DNA of 64,000 nucleotides from Planococcus rifietoensis (GTDB taxonomy: Bacteria > Bacillota > Bacilli > Bacillales_A > Planococcaceae): the NCBI RefSeq assembly GCF_001465795.2, contig NZ_CP013659.2, positions 2,188,501-2,252,500 of the forward strand, written 5' to 3'. How positions within the stretch are numbered: the first letter of the stretch is position 1; every line of letters begins with the position of its first letter. The position numbers were made by a program, and so were the translations under genes. The notes below the pieces were generated by a model. The model saw only the letters and a program-made list of their open reading frames with translations, was not told the origin of the DNA and did not search any database. Of the stretch, positions 26,274-35,101 are shown one piece after another.

Positions 26274-27242
26274 TTATTTAAGTTCTTTTACTATATTAGG
26301 TACTTGTTTCCCGGTTACTCCAGCGACTAAATTCTCAGCTGCTTTCATCGCCATATTGAACCGAGTTTTTTCTGTAGCAGATCCCATGTGGGGCAGCGTT
26401 ACTACGTTTTCCATCGTTAATAGGGGATTGTCTTTTGCAACTGGCTCGACTTCATAAACATCTAATCCTGCTCCGGCGATTTCTCCTTGCTGCAATGCAA
26501 CAATCAAGTCTTGCTCTTTCACCAGTTTTCCTCTCGAACTGTTAAAAAAGAACGCTGTTTTCTTCATTAGTTTGAATTCATTTTCGCCAATAATGCCTTG
26601 TGTAGCGGGATTCAGCGGCAATAATACAACTACAAAGTCAGCGGTCTTCAATAATTCATCCATTTCTGCATAGCGTACTCCATATTTTTCTTCTATATCA
26701 AGCCGTCTCGAGCGATTGTAGTAGACGACATCCATATCAAAACCGAGCGAAGCCCGCTTGGCTACTTTCTCACCGATATTGCCCATGCCAATGATGCCGA
26801 GCCTAGAATTATAGACATCCTTTCCTAAGAAATAGCCATCATCCAGTTTGCTCCATTTGCCTTGTTTCACATAATAGTCGAGTTCCCCGAGCTTTCTTGC
26901 CGCCATGAGAATCATGCCCATCGTATGATCTGCGACGCTATCATCCAAGACGTTTGGTGTGTTCGTGCCGATGATGTTGCGCCTTTTCATCACTTCGATA
27001 TCGAAAGTATCGTAGCCTGCGGCAATATTGCTGACAATTTTCAAATGTGGCGCATGATCCAAAAATTCGTCGGTCACGACTCCTTTGGATGTCATCAAGC
27101 CTTCCACTTCTGCCACTTCGTGAAATAATTGTTCTTTCGGAATCGGCGTTTCTCCTTCCCAAATCTTGTAATCGCAATACTCACCGATATACGCTTCTAC
27201 TTCCGCTGGTATGGATTTCGCTATGAATACTTTCGGCTTCAT
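26274..27242 (-). CDS. D-2-hydroxyacid dehydrogenase (glyoxylate / 2-ketoaldonate reductase type)
   Basis: A 322-residue NAD(P)-dependent enzyme. The Rossmann motif is LGIIGMGNIGEKVAKRA. Catalytic residues are Arg in NSSRGKLVKE, Glu in DVYEVEPVA and His in LPHMGSATEKTR. I chose the ATG at 27242 with AAGGAG 9 nt upstream; the frame overlaps the dgoD stop. In sugar-acid operons such enzymes usually reduce 2-ketogluconate, hydroxypyruvate or glyoxylate. Co-transcription with dgoD suggests reduction of 2-ketogalactonate to galactonate, which I infer but cannot prove. Confidence 0.88.
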   Translation of the reverse strand: MKPKVFIAKSIPAEVEAYIGEYCDYKIWEGETPIPKEQLFHEVAEVEGLMTSKGVVTDEFLDHAPHLKIVSNIAAGYDTFDIEVMKRRNIIGTNTPNVLDDSVADHTMGMILMAARKLGELDYYVKQGKWSKLDDGYFLGKDVYNSRLGIIGMGNIGEKVAKRASLGFDMDVVYYNRSRRLDIEEKYGVRYAEMDELLKTADFVVVLLPLNPATQGIIGENEFKLMKKTAFFFNSSRGKLVKEQDLIVALQQGEIAGAGLDVYEVEPVAKDNPLLTMENVVTLPHMGSATEKTRFNMAMKAAENLVAGVTGKQVPNIVKELK

Positions 27243-27256
27243 CCTCTTCAGCTCCT

Positions 27257-28405
27257 TTACCATTCCGCTATGCTGCCATCTTCATGGCGCCAAACCGGAT
27301 TTCTCCAGTTGTGGCCGATTTCACTTTGTTTCCTAACGTATTCTTCATCAATTTCGATGCCGAGGCCAGGGCCTTGAGGAATTTTCACAAACCCTTTTTC
27401 GTAGTCGAACACCGATGGATCTTTGATATAATCCAGCAAATCATTGCCTTTATTATAGTGAATGCCTAAACTTTGCTCCTGGATGAACGCATTGTGTGCC
27501 GTGGCATCCAGCTGCAAGCATGCGGCAAGTGCGATCGGCCCCAACGGACAATGCGGTGCCAAGGCTACATCGTATGCTTCCGCCATCGAAGCGATTTTTT
27601 TGCATTCGGTTATACCTCCTGCATGCGATAAGTCCGGCTGGATGATGTCGACATAGCCATCCGCCAAAATTTGCTTGAAATCCCATCTGGAAAACATCCG
27701 TTCACCGGTCGCGATGGGAATCGTCGTATGGTTAGCAATTTCCCTTAAAGCTTCATTATTTTCAGCCAACACCGGCTCTTCTATAAACATCGGTCGGAAT
27801 TGTTCAAGCTCTTTAACCAAAACTTTTGCCATCGGCTTATGTACTCTGCCATGAAAATCAATACCGATGCCGATATACGGACCCACTGCTTCGCGAACAG
27901 CCGCGACTCGTGCTAACGCCTGATCGACTTTTTCATGGGAGTCGATGTATTGAAGCTCCTCCGTGCCATTCATCTTAACGGCTGAAAATCCAGTCTCCAC
28001 CACTTTTGCAGCTGCAGTGCCGACATCCGCCGGCCGGTCGCCCCCAATCCATGAATAGACTTTAATGGAATCCCGAGACGCGCCACCGAGCAATTGATAA
28101 ACTGGCGCATTGTAATATTTCCCTTTAATATCCCACAATGCCTGGTCAATTCCTGAAATGGCACTCATTAAAATAGGACCGCCGCGATAAAATCCAGAAC
28201 GATAGAGCATATTCCAATGATCCTCGATGCGTAGTGGATCTTTTCCGATTAAGTACTCCATCAACTCTGTGACACAAGCTTTGACAGTTGCTGCTCGACC
28301 TTCAACGACTGGTTCTCCCCACCCTGTAATGCCTTCATCCGTCTCAATCTTTAAGAACAGCCAACGAGGTGGAACTTGAAATAATTCATAGCTAATGATT
28401 TTCAT
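27257..28405 (-). CDS. dgoD: D-galactonate dehydratase
   Basis: A 382-residue enolase-superfamily enzyme that dehydrates D-galactonate to 2-keto-3-deoxygalactonate. The expected residues of DgoD enzymes are visible: metal ligands Asp in [11 protein letters not shown], Glu in FIEEPVL and Glu in [11 protein letters not shown], with catalytic His in DFHGR and in [10 protein letters not shown]. The length equals characterised DgoD proteins. The neighbouring dgoK and dgoA genes confirm the pathway. It overlaps or abuts its neighbours in a single minus-strand operon. Confidence 0.95.
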   Translation of the reverse strand: MKIISYELFQVPPRWLFLKIETDEGITGWGEPVVEGRAATVKACVTELMEYLIGKDPLRIEDHWNMLYRSGFYRGGPILMSAISGIDQALWDIKGKYYNAPVYQLLGGASRDSIKVYSWIGGDRPADVGTAAAKVVETGFSAVKMNGTEELQYIDSHEKVDQALARVAAVREAVGPYIGIGIDFHGRVHKPMAKVLVKELEQFRPMFIEEPVLAENNEALREIANHTTIPIATGERMFSRWDFKQILADGYVDIIQPDLSHAGGITECKKIASMAEAYDVALAPHCPLGPIALAACLQLDATAHNAFIQEQSLGIHYNKGNDLLDYIKDPSVFDYEKGFVKIPQGPGLGIEIDEEYVRKQSEIGHNWRNPVWRHEDGSIAEW

Positions 28406-28408
28406 TAC

Positions 28409-29896
28409 TTATTCTCCTTGTGCTTTCGGCTTTTTGATTCGCTTTGTGATAAGTGGTGAAAATAGGGTGATAATGGCTAATGACAACAAGACTACAGTGA
28501 TCGGTCTTGTAAAAAAGATGCTGAAATCACCCTGTGACATAACCAATGATCTTCTGAAATTGCTTTCCATCAATGGTCCGAGAATAATTCCGAGAATGAC
28601 TGGAGAAGCAGGAAACTCGTAACGAAGCATGAAATAACCGATGACTCCGGCGATAAACATGACTACGACATCAAAGTAATTGTTGCCGAGTGAATAAGAA
28701 CCAACTACACAAAGCACTAGAATGATCGGTGTCAAAATCGCTTTCGGAATCAATAGGATTTTTGTGAACAATCTTATGCCGAATAAGCCCACGACGAGAA
28801 TCATGAAATTGGCGACAAGCATGCCGACGAACAAAGTATAAACTAAAGGCCCGTTGTTCTCGAACAACATTGGTCCTGGTTGAAGACCTTGTACCATCAG
28901 TGCTCCGAGTAAAACGGCTGTTACAGCATCGCCAGGAATTCCGAGTGTCAAAAGAGGAATCATCGCGCCACCCGTGACACTATTATTTGCAGCTTCCGGT
29001 GCTGCTACGCCTTTCATAGACCCTTTTCCGAATTCTTCTTTGTCTTTTGAAAAGCGTTTTGCTTCATTATATGCAACAAAAGCAGTAATATCTCCACCTG
29101 CTCCTGGTATCATCCCGATGAAGGTACCGATACCCGCAGAGCGTAAAATAGTACCAATCAAGACTTTGAATTCTAGCCACTTTAGTCTAACCTTATCGAC
29201 TTTAATCATCAGCTTCTGCTTCGAGAAGACATTGCCCATGGCGCGAAACGCTTCAGAAGCAGCGAACAAGCCGATCATGACCGGGATGAGGTTGATCCCG
29301 CTCGATAGATTCATATTATCGAACGTAAATCTTGGAAATCCACCGATTGGATCGATTCCGACGGTGGCGATCAACAATCCGACAAAGCCAGCGATTAATC
29401 CTTTGACCATCGACTTGCCGGCGATGCTTGATATGATTGAAATCCCAAACACAGCGAGCGCGAAAGTTTCTGGTGCACTAAAACGCAGTGCGAAACTCGC
29501 TAATTGAGGAGCCACTAAAATCAAGACTATGACACTTAAAATCCCACCTATAGTCGAGGCCAGCGTCGAAATAGTCAAGGCTTTATGGGCCAGCCCCTTT
29601 TTCGCCATGGCGTAGCCGTCGATTGCAGTAGCAGCTGAGGCTGGCGTTCCTGGTGTGTTAATTAAGATGGCTGTTAATGAACCACCATATACCGCCCCAA
29701 AGTAAACACCAATTAGCAGTAAGATGCCTGTGACAGGTTCCATACCGAATGTAATCGGTAAAATGAGCGCAACGCCCATTGTAGCCGTCAACCCTGGCAA
29801 TGAACCAATTGTAATTCCGGCAACGGTTCCCAATAGAAGGATGAGTATAACTTCTATTTGAAGTACATTGACGATTCCTTGTGCAAACAAATCCAT
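28409..29896 (-). CDS. tctA: tripartite tricarboxylate transporter, large permease TctA
   Basis: A 495-residue membrane protein with about 11-12 spans. TctA landmarks are GTVAGITIGSLPGLTATMGVAL, YGGSLTAILINTPGTPASAATAIDGY, and GMIPGAGGDITAFVAYNEAKRFSK, which includes the second Gly-rich substrate loop. It forms the transport channel with TctB, fed by the periplasmic-type binding protein TctC. Located between dgoD and tctB, it likely imports galactonate or a related sugar acid. Tct systems are best known for citrate, so this substrate is contextual inference. Confidence 0.92.
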   Translation of the reverse strand: MDLFAQGIVNVLQIEVILILLLGTVAGITIGSLPGLTATMGVALILPITFGMEPVTGILLLIGVYFGAVYGGSLTAILINTPGTPASAATAIDGYAMAKKGLAHKALTISTLASTIGGILSVIVLILVAPQLASFALRFSAPETFALAVFGISIISSIAGKSMVKGLIAGFVGLLIATVGIDPIGGFPRFTFDNMNLSSGINLIPVMIGLFAASEAFRAMGNVFSKQKLMIKVDKVRLKWLEFKVLIGTILRSAGIGTFIGMIPGAGGDITAFVAYNEAKRFSKDKEEFGKGSMKGVAAPEAANNSVTGGAMIPLLTLGIPGDAVTAVLLGALMVQGLQPGPMLFENNGPLVYTLFVGMLVANFMILVVGLFGIRLFTKILLIPKAILTPIILVLCVVGSYSLGNNYFDVVVMFIAGVIGYFMLRYEFPASPVILGIILGPLMESNFRRSLVMSQGDFSIFFTRPITVVLLSLAIITLFSPLITKRIKKPKAQGE

Positions 29897-29912
29897 TCAG
29901 TTCATCCCCTAA

Positions 29913-30356
29913 TTAAGAAAATAATGAACCCATTGGGATGGATACATTTAAGAAGTTTTGAAAAAAGATTAAAATAAATAAGTTTGTTCCTATAGGAATA
30001 CTGATAAGAATAATCCAATTTTTTACCTTTGAAAAAAGCAATAGACTCAAAATCAATAAGAAAGTAGAAATGTAAAACCCGATGAACGGGATGATGATCA
30101 AGTAAACTAATACAAGCAGCATAGTAATGGCTGAGTATTTAAATGTATCTTCTTCACGGGTTGGCTCAACTTTCTCCCTGGCACCTTGAAAAATCAACAT
30201 GGCTCCCAATACAAACAAAAAGATGCAATACACACGCGGCATAAATTCAGCACCGATGGCTTGATTGCTTGAGTCAGGAAAATCAAAAGTTAGTGCATAG
30301 AAAAATCCAGCAATGATAATGACAAGTAATCCACTAATAGAATTGGCGTTCTTCAA
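29913..30356 (-). CDS. tctB: tripartite tricarboxylate transporter, small permease TctB
   Basis: A 147-residue membrane protein with four spans (ISGLLVIIIAGFFYALTF, AEFMPRVYCIFLFVLGAMLIF, ITMLLVLVYLIIIPFIGFYI, IILISIPIGTNLFILIFF). Low conservation is normal for TctB; assignment rests on topology and position between tctA and tctC. A terminator-like hairpin lies just upstream (30372-30407). Confidence 0.88.
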   Translation of the reverse strand: MKNANSISGLLVIIIAGFFYALTFDFPDSSNQAIGAEFMPRVYCIFLFVLGAMLIFQGAREKVEPTREEDTFKYSAITMLLVLVYLIIIPFIGFYISTFLLILSLLLFSKVKNWIILISIPIGTNLFILIFFQNFLNVSIPMGSLFS

Positions 30357-30371
30357 CTTAATTCACTCCTT

Positions 30372-30407
30372 AAAAAAAGGAGACCCAGCTTCGTGCCAAG
30401 TCTCCTT
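30372..30407 (-). terminator. intercistronic terminator/attenuator between tctC and tctB
   Basis: On the minus strand AAGGAGAC-(15 nt)-GTCTCC is followed by seven T. It sits inside the operon between the binding-protein gene and the permease genes, so it would lower permease expression relative to the binding protein. The distal stem half may also mask the ribosome site. Confidence 0.8.
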
Positions 30408-30453
30408 CATGGCAGTCCATTCGACCAGTCAATTTTTTCAGAAAATCAGAAAA

Positions 30454-31434
30454 TTATATCCCTAAATCTCCAATGATCTGTCCATAATCCTCTTCGTTTT
30501 CCGCCATGAAATCTCCGAACTCTTGTGAATCGAGCATGCGGATACCCAAACCATTATTCTCCATAAATTCGAGGAACTCTTCTTCCTGTGCAGCTTCCAT
30601 AAACGCTTCTTCAAGAGTTGCGACAACTTCGTCAGGCGTTTCGGCTGGAACAGTCAATCCTCTCCAAGTACCAGTAGTGTTTATTTCAACGCCACTTTCA
30701 TTGAACGTCGGAACATCTGGAAGTAAATCAGATCTCTCGTCGGACATGATTGCCAATGTTTTCAGGTTCCCAGCATCCAGCTGTGATTTCACTTCTGCTG
30801 GACTTACTGTCACAGCGTCAATATGCCCTCCAACCAAGGCAGTTACCGCTGGTGCTGCACCTTCGTGAGGCACGTGGTTCAATTCGATTTCTGCTGCATT
30901 TTCAAGATTAGCTGCAGCGATATGCCAGATGGATCCTGTCCCAGCGTTCCCAACATTTAATTCACCTGGGTTTTCTTCCGCATACGCTATAAATTCTTCC
31001 AAGGTATCGTAAGGAGCATCAGCCGGAACGGTCAATGCAGCTGGATCAAAATTGATTAGGCCGATTGGTTTGAATTGATCATATGTTAATGGTGACAAAC
31101 CTAAATGCTTAAACATCGTTAGTTCAACAAACGCCATTGTTACCGTATAGCCATCAGCTTCTGCGTTAGCACCTTCGGTCATGCCGACTGAACCGCTTCC
31201 GCCCGGTTTATTTACTACCCCGACCGACTGCCCCAGGTTATCTTCAACAGCAGTAGCTAACGCGCGTGCAGTGGCATCCGTTCCGCCACCTGCGGAAGCC
31301 GGAACGATCAACTCAATTTGTTTTTCAGGGAAATTGCTTCCCTCGTCCCCTGTAGCACTCGTACTGTCATCCCCACACCCTGCTGCTGTTAGTGCAAAAG
31401 CTGATAAAGTTAAAACTCCCAATATTTTCTTCAT
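30454..31434 (-). CDS. tctC: tripartite tricarboxylate transporter binding lipoprotein TctC
   Basis: A 326-residue solute-binding lipoprotein. The signal peptide ends with a lipobox, LTAAGCGDD. The mature part has the TctC pattern: IELIVPASAGGGTDATARALA, VVNKPGGSGSVGMTEGA, GNAGTGSIWHIAAANLE and HVPHEGAAPAVTALVGGHID. GGGGGG lies upstream of the ATG inside the dgoK end. It captures a carboxylated solute outside the membrane; galactonate is the contextual guess. Confidence 0.93.
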   Translation of the reverse strand: MKKILGVLTLSAFALTAAGCGDDSTSATGDEGSNFPEKQIELIVPASAGGGTDATARALATAVEDNLGQSVGVVNKPGGSGSVGMTEGANAEADGYTVTMAFVELTMFKHLGLSPLTYDQFKPIGLINFDPAALTVPADAPYDTLEEFIAYAEENPGELNVGNAGTGSIWHIAAANLENAAEIELNHVPHEGAAPAVTALVGGHIDAVTVSPAEVKSQLDAGNLKTLAIMSDERSDLLPDVPTFNESGVEINTTGTWRGLTVPAETPDEVVATLEEAFMEAAQEEEFLEFMENNGLGIRMLDSQEFGDFMAENEEDYGQIIGDLGI

Positions 31435-32478
31435 TTAAATTCCCCCCATTTTCTTGTAATCGCTTTCATTCAACTCATCATTTTGAAAGTATGCAGATGC
31501 TACTTCCTGAGCACCGTATACCAAAGATCCCTCGACTTGTGCGTCATCGGCTTCGATAATATTCCATCCCTGGTTCATGTATTGCAATAAATGGCTGAAT
31601 ACTTGGCGCAAAGGTTTGGATCCCCCAACCACTACCCAGTTGATATCTTCTTGATCGATTGATTGCATCAATGCTTTTAAGTCATCCGCTATGACCGCTC
31701 CAACATAATAGTTGGCTCGCTCACTTTCTGTCAGCTCTGCAAATAATTCCAGTAGTCTGATGTGGTAAAAGCTTCGAGTCAGTCCATACTTTTTCGCCGC
31801 TTCATAGCCTTTTTCCAACATGACTGGTTCGATTATACGAATCAGCTCTTCATTCAGAGAACCCGAAAGAATCGTTTCTTTTTGAATCGCGTGTAGCGTT
31901 TCCCCGCCTAATGTGGATAAGCAGGATTCCAAACGCTGCTGTTCATCGACGACCACATATTTTGTATGTGAGCCCGGCAAAACCATGAACCCCTTACCTT
32001 GGATGTCGAATTGCTTCAATAAGCCAATCGTTTCAACTTCTTCGCCACGCATGACATCATATTCATTTATAAAATCCACTACATCATTAGAGTCGGAAGA
32101 CACCTTGTTCTTCATCCCTGGAACAAAGATACAAGGGATATCAAGAAATTCTTTGAGCTTAATGACGATGGAATCTGTAGCAAAATCATTTACACTTGCT
32201 GGACCAGTGACATGAGGAACTTCATACACCCCTAATTTCGAAGTAATCATTCCTGAAGCTACTATATAGGAGATATTCCTTGATGAAATTTCATTTGTCA
32301 TTAATAATTTTTCAATCGATTCTTTCAACTTCTCTTTAAGCCGATTATTGTTTCCATCGATGGCTGTGTTTCTCACACCTACATTAATTTTCAGTTGATC
32401 AAGGACAGTGTTTTCAACTGTCTCGACTAAACGGATCCTTGAATTTGTTGTACCGGAATCAATTAAAATAACTTTCAT
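31435..32478 (-). CDS. dgoK: 2-dehydro-3-deoxygalactonokinase
   Basis: A 347-residue ASKHA-fold kinase that phosphorylates 2-keto-3-deoxygalactonate at C6. The N-terminal phosphate loop is LIDSGTTNSRIRLV; GFMVLPGSHTKYVVVD and NWVVVGGSKPLRQVF are further DgoK landmarks. I chose the ATG at 32478 (MKVILID) over one four codons upstream. It lies directly between dgoA and tctC and is adjacent to both, so it belongs to the operon. Confidence 0.93.
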   Translation of the reverse strand: MKVILIDSGTTNSRIRLVETVENTVLDQLKINVGVRNTAIDGNNNRLKEKLKESIEKLLMTNEISSRNISYIVASGMITSKLGVYEVPHVTGPASVNDFATDSIVIKLKEFLDIPCIFVPGMKNKVSSDSNDVVDFINEYDVMRGEEVETIGLLKQFDIQGKGFMVLPGSHTKYVVVDEQQRLESCLSTLGGETLHAIQKETILSGSLNEELIRIIEPVMLEKGYEAAKKYGLTRSFYHIRLLELFAELTESERANYYVGAVIADDLKALMQSIDQEDINWVVVGGSKPLRQVFSHLLQYMNQGWNIIEADDAQVEGSLVYGAQEVASAYFQNDELNESDYKKMGGI

Positions 32479-32494
32479 ACTACGCCCCACTTTT

Positions 32495-33142
32495 TCATGA
32501 ATTCTGTATAGCTGTTGCTCGATCAGCTATCTCAACAAAGTCCCTCGCACGTTTTTCGATTTCCTGGAAATCACCCCGCTTGACCAACTCGTTATCCACA
32601 AGAGCACTGCCAATTCCAAGCGCTGTACAACCGGCCTTGAAGAATGCGTCAGCATTGTCAATTGAAATTCCGCCGACTGCCATGACATCAATATGCGGTA
32701 GTGGTCCCTTTAAATCCTTTATATAGTTTGGGCCGACAGAACGTGCTGGAAAGATTTTCACCATTTTTGCGCCAACTTCGTATGCCGTTAATGCTTCAGT
32801 AGGCGTCAATACACCTGGAACGATGAAAGTTCCGTAGCGATTCGCCATGTGGATAGTGGATTCTTTTAATGTTGGCGCCAGCAAGAAAGCTGCACCTGAC
32901 AAAATGGATTGTCTGGCACTTTCTGGATCCAACACCGTTCCTGCTCCCACAATTAAGTCTGGATACTTTTCTTTTAGTCCTTTGATTCCTTCGAGTGCAC
33001 CCGGTGTATTCAGCGTCACTTCGACAATTCTGATGCCTCCCCGATGCAAGCTTTCAACCGTTAATTCAAGATCGGCGAGTGAATCTGTCCGTATAATGGC
33101 AACTATTTTATGTTTTTTAATGCTGTCTAAGACATGAAACAA
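32495..33142 (-). CDS. dgoA: 2-dehydro-3-deoxy-6-phosphogalactonate aldolase
   Basis: A 215-residue class I aldolase of the KDPG/KDPGal family. The catalytic Glu is in RIVEVTLNTPGA and the Schiff-base Lys in AKMVKIFPARSVG; GAGTVLDPE and AVGGISIDNADAF are conserved phosphate-binding parts. It splits KDPGal to pyruvate and glyceraldehyde 3-phosphate. The start is TTG at 33142 with GGAGGGTGGG upstream. It is the first gene of the operon, under a consensus promoter, two operators and a cre site. Sequence alone does not separate KDPG from KDPGal specificity; dgoK and dgoD do. Confidence 0.93.
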   Translation of the reverse strand: MFHVLDSIKKHKIVAIIRTDSLADLELTVESLHRGGIRIVEVTLNTPGALEGIKGLKEKYPDLIVGAGTVLDPESARQSILSGAAFLLAPTLKESTIHMANRYGTFIVPGVLTPTEALTAYEVGAKMVKIFPARSVGPNYIKDLKGPLPHIDVMAVGGISIDNADAFFKAGCTALGIGSALVDNELVKRGDFQEIEKRARDFVEIADRATAIQNS

Positions 33143-33159
33143 CTAATCCCACCCTCCCT

Positions 33160-33226
33160 GTTCCTTAATAAGGAACTATGTTTCTTATTAAGGTTATTTT
33201 TTTGACGTTCCTTATTAAGGAACGTC
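33160..33226. promoter_or_regulatory. paired palindromic operators in the dgoA leader
   Basis: Two perfect palindromes, GTTCCTTAATAAGGAAC (33160-33176) and the same core GTTCCTTATTAAGGAAC extended by GAC/GTC arms (33204-33226). A degenerate third copy lies between them (GTTTCTTATTAAGGTTA, 33180-33196). They lie downstream of the -10 box, in repressor position. A matching site occurs in front of the regulator-containing unit (34939), so the IclR protein encoded at 33296 is the likely ligand. Confidence 0.82.
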
Positions 33227-33250
33227 GTTTCTTTTTCTGATTCTAAAAAT

Positions 33251-33279
33251 ATTATATGTTCACTTGAAAGCGCTGTCAA
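33251..33279 (-). promoter_or_regulatory. promoter of the galactonate operon with overlapping cre
   Basis: On the minus strand TTGACA (33274-33279) and TATAAT (33251-33256) are both consensus with 17-bp spacing. A perfect cre match, TGAAAGCGCTGTCA, at 33265-33278 overlaps the -35 box. This implies a strong sigma-A promoter shut by CcpA when preferred sugars are present. Confidence 0.9.
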
Positions 33280-33295
33280 CAAATATTTTGAATTT

Positions 33296-34063
33296 TCATT
33301 TTGCTCCAAGTAATCGTGATATCTCAGTAGAAACTTTTAAGACTTCTTCTGCCATCATTTCCAACTTTTCTTCCGTCACTCTCATAATCGGTCCGGCCAC
33401 ACTGATGCCCGCTACAACTTCATGTTTATGATTAAATATTGGTGCCGCAGAACATTTAATACCCATTTCATGCTCTTCATCGTCAATTGAATAACCTCTT
33501 AACCTTATTTCTTGTATATCTTTAAGCATTTCTTCTCTAGTAGTTCTAGTTTTTTCTGTATACTTTTTCAAACCGGTTTCCTTAATAATTTGTTCTATTT
33601 GCTGATCTTCTAAAAATGCAAAAATAGCTTTACCGATCCCTGTACAATGTATTGGAGCACGCTTTCCGATATTTGAGAACATCCGAATTGTTGCAGAGGA
33701 CTCCAATTTGTCAATATAAACAATTTCATTTTTATCCATAATTGCTAAATGCGCTGTCTCTCCCGTCGTTTCAGTGAGCTGCCGGAGATACGGAGAAGCC
33801 ACCTTTCGAATATCTAGATTATCCGTAACCACCTGCCCTAGTTCAATAAACTTTAAACCTAGATAGTATTTCTCTGTTTGTAAATCCTGCTGAACAAATC
33901 CTTTATTGTAAAGTGACATCAAAAGTCGGTGCGCAGTACTCTTTGACACATCTAATCGATGTGAAAGTTCAGTTACTCCAAGTCCATTGGGTAGGTCTTG
34001 TAATATCTCAATAATATTTAAAGCTCTTTCAACTGATTGAACTGAGCTTACTGGTTTTGTCAT
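33296..34063 (-). CDS. IclR-family transcriptional regulator of galactonate genes
   Basis: A 255-residue regulator. The winged helix-turn-helix spans about 8-70 (VERALNIIEILQDL, VTELSHRLDVSKSTAHRLLMSL). The effector domain follows, with TTGETAHLAIMDKNEIVYIDKLES, HCTGIGKAIFAF and GIKCSAAPIFNHKHEVVAGISVAGP. It lies between the dgo promoter and the isomerase gene, 48 nt after the latter in the same direction. The matching palindromes before both units point to control of both, probably repression relieved by a sugar acid. Confidence 0.92.
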   Translation of the reverse strand: MTKPVSSVQSVERALNIIEILQDLPNGLGVTELSHRLDVSKSTAHRLLMSLYNKGFVQQDLQTEKYYLGLKFIELGQVVTDNLDIRKVASPYLRQLTETTGETAHLAIMDKNEIVYIDKLESSATIRMFSNIGKRAPIHCTGIGKAIFAFLEDQQIEQIIKETGLKKYTEKTRTTREEMLKDIQEIRLRGYSIDDEEHEMGIKCSAAPIFNHKHEVVAGISVAGPIMRVTEEKLEMMAEEVLKVSTEISRLLGAK

Positions 34064-34110
34064 TTATATCACTCCATACGAATTTTTTAATCTTTACTTT
34101 ATTTACCTAT

Positions 34111-34920
34111 TTATAAAAGAGGGATTAAGTTCCTCTTAATATATTTGCTAATATCATTTATTGCCTGAGCAGGATTATTAGATGACTCATCTGTCTCTTC
34201 TTCCATCATGATCCAACCTGAGTAATGAGTTGCTTTAAGATACTTCACAATTTCTACAAATTGTATTTCACCTGTCCCCATCTTTTTCCACTCCATGTTC
34301 GATGAAGCATCTTTAAAATGAACATGCTTAATCCACTCCCGATATTTCTCGAATGTATTCAAGACATTCATCCCCCCCATCATTATATGACCGGCATCTG
34401 GAGTATATCCAATGTAAGCTGAATTAAGCCCTTCAAAAAGTCTTTGATAGTCCTCCGGACTTCGAAATGGTGCATTCTCTGGAGAACTTGGATGGAAAGA
34501 ACAATCTACTCCTTGAATAAGAGCCCTCTTCGCCAAATTGTTAGCACAATTAATAATATTGTCTTGCTTTTCGCTGAGTTGATTTTTATTCTCTAATACT
34601 CTTGGAGCTATATTCAAAATAGCACCTTTAAAATTTTGCACATAATCTATATAGTAATTGGCTTTTGCTTTTTCTTCCTCAGATTCTTGTAGTTCTTTCC
34701 AACTAAAGGGAATTGTAAGAGCTGCCAATTTCAAATTGCGACTTTCTAGTTCTTTTTTTAATGCCAATGGAGAATTTTTAAATCTTCCTAGCAAGGAAAC
34801 TTGTATATCAATGCTTTCAAATCCTGCAACATCTACAGTTTCAGTAATCGACGACAAATAATCAGTTTCTTTATCATAATCTAATTCCCAGGTTGACCCA
34901 TGGCATCCAAATCTAATCAA
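34111..34920 (-). CDS. sugar phosphate isomerase/epimerase-like TIM-barrel protein
   Basis: A 269-residue xylose-isomerase-like TIM barrel (AP endonuclease 2 fold). Metal-binding type motifs include VDCSFHPSSPEN, IGYTPDAGHIMMGG, IKHVHFKDASS and WIMMEEETDES. I chose a TTG at 34920, 5 nt after AGAGGTGA; a GTG three codons earlier is possible. It is first gene of a unit with the IclR gene, under its own promoter, cre site and IclR-type operator. It may epimerise or isomerise a keto-sugar acid upstream of DgoD. Its reaction is unknown. Confidence 0.82.
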   Translation of the reverse strand: MIRFGCHGSTWELDYDKETDYLSSITETVDVAGFESIDIQVSLLGRFKNSPLALKKELESRNLKLAALTIPFSWKELQESEEEKAKANYYIDYVQNFKGAILNIAPRVLENKNQLSEKQDNIINCANNLAKRALIQGVDCSFHPSSPENAPFRSPEDYQRLFEGLNSAYIGYTPDAGHIMMGGMNVLNTFEKYREWIKHVHFKDASSNMEWKKMGTGEIQFVEIVKYLKATHYSGWIMMEEETDESSNNPAQAINDISKYIKRNLIPLL

Positions 34921-34938
34921 AAAATTCACCTCTCTGTT

Positions 34939-34955
34939 GTTCCTCTATAAAGAAC
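34939..34955. promoter_or_regulatory. IclR-type operator of the isomerase-iclR unit
   Basis: GTTCCTCTATAAAGAAC, an imperfect copy of the dgoA-leader palindrome with intact GTTCC/GAAC arms. It lies about 20-35 nt downstream of the predicted start point, the same position relative to the promoter as the extended operator at the dgo operon. Confidence 0.75.
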
Positions 34956-34980
34956 GCTGTTTCTAAATTTAGATAGTATA

Positions 34981-35009
34981 ACTATAGTTATTAATGTAAG
35001 CGGTGTCAA
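34981..35009 (-). promoter_or_regulatory. promoter of the isomerase-iclR unit with cre
   Basis: On the minus strand TTGACA (35004-35009) and TATAGT (34981-34986) with 17-bp spacing. A perfect cre match, TGTAAGCGGTGTCA, lies at 34995-35008 and overlaps the -35, repeating the design of the dgo promoter. Confidence 0.87.
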
Positions 35010-35060
35010 TCCAATTACAAAAATGCCTTTAATAATAAGATACTCTAGTGTTTCGGTAAT

Positions 35061-35093
35061 AAAAAAAGCCTGTCGTTAGACAGACTTAGTTTC
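35061..35093 (-). terminator. intrinsic terminator of comK
   Basis: On the minus strand AAGTCTGTC-taac-GACAGGCTT is followed by a T run, 8 nt past the comK stop. Confidence 0.88.
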
Positions 35094-35101
35094 GTGACTT
35101 T

